Shown here: positions 20,670-20,776 of the stretch, piece after piece
How positions within the stretch are numbered: position 1 is the first letter of the stretch
Layout of the letters: every line of letters begins with the position of its first letter
Virus record (IMG/VR): IMGVR_UViG_3300001213_000016
Coordinates: 1-20,776 of that record
Reading direction: 5' to 3' (one strand)
From: a virus
DNA: 20,776 nt
Notes under the pieces: generated by a model
Databases searched by the model: none
What the model saw: the letters and a program-made list of their open reading frames with translations, nothing else
What the model was told of the DNA's origin: nothing
Program-made: the position numbers and the translations under genes

Positions 20670-20776
20670 TTAATATTTATGTGGCTTCAAATGACGCTTC
20701 ATTTGGGAATAATCAGCACTTTTCTGCTCATTAATTCCGCGTATCGTGTCATCAAGTTTTTCTGGCTCATAGCCTC
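20670..20776 (-). CDS. C-terminal end of a truncated gene
   Basis: The minus-strand frame is open from the right edge to a TAA at 20670-20672. Its visible 34 residues are GYEPEKLDDTIRGINEQKSA followed by DYSQMKRHLKPHKY, a charged helix and a basic tail. The other two minus frames have early stops. By position this could be the end of a portal or another head gene, but too little is visible to say. Confidence 0.55.
   Translation of the reverse strand, partial: GYEPEKLDDTIRGINEQKSADYSQMKRHLKPHKY

Noticed and set aside
1-20776. Stop-codon reassignment as in some large phages
   Set aside because: TAA, TAG and TGA all occur at gene ends followed directly by the next gene's ribosome binding site or start, and long genes lack internal stops of every type.
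1-20776. tRNA genes, insertion sequences, attachment sites or an origin
   Set aside because: No cloverleaf, transposase, integrase or terminal repeat was seen by eye; a covariance-model scan would be needed to exclude small RNAs fully.

Overview
The window is a stretch of late (virion) genes from a tailed double-stranded DNA bacteriophage (Caudoviricetes) with a podovirus-like layout. The evidence is an N4-gp56-type major capsid protein, a scaffold-like protein just before it, a short head-tail adaptor, a very large nozzle-like tail protein, two putative internal (ejected) virion proteins, and a run of tail-fibre or adhesin genes. No tape measure, tail sheath, integrase, tRNA, CRISPR array or insertion sequence is visible. 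The genetic code is standard: TAA, TAG and TGA all end genes. Most starts have an AGGA/GGAG-type ribosome binding site, so the host is a Shine-Dalgarno-using bacterium. The host genus cannot be read from the sequence.

Almost everything is on the minus strand, so transcription runs from right to left. From the right edge there is the 3' end of a truncated gene (the portal and terminase genes would be expected further right), several small genes of unknown role, a cysteine-rich protein with a C1q/TNF-like jelly-roll core, a small basic DUF6496-like protein, a 158-residue unknown, and the scaffold-like protein. Two strong minus-strand terminators (17394-17548) follow. The major capsid gene then has its own sigma70-like promoter and a structured, GC-richer leader. 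After the capsid gene come a virion protein with a repeated E1-FCCH-like domain, two small genes (one is a stand-alone copy of that domain), the adaptor, a 46-residue membrane protein, a gp53-like fibre, the 808-residue nozzle-like protein, a 180-residue beta-rich protein and the two putative ejection proteins.

Left of the ejection genes, the only plus-strand genes form a three-gene cassette (5480-6290). It encodes a 53-residue ribbon-helix-helix regulator followed by two small proteins of unknown function. It looks like a moron: an accessory cassette with its own promoter inside a late operon. An inverted repeat between it and the tail-fibre genes overlaps the -35 boxes of two divergent promoters, so one small regulator may control both the cassette and the fibre genes. 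From 5356 to the left edge are six or seven receptor-binding or fibre-type genes. Several are visible duplicates: two fibres share both termini, two 113-115 residue proteins are paralogous, and one protein has an internal duplication of YadA-head-like repeats. A polyglycine-rich adhesin is cut by the left edge.

The strongest candidates for undescribed biology are the ribbon-helix-helix moron with its shared divergent operator, the cysteine-clamped jelly-roll protein, the FCCH-like domain family, and the double-terminator/small-RNA region ahead of the capsid gene.
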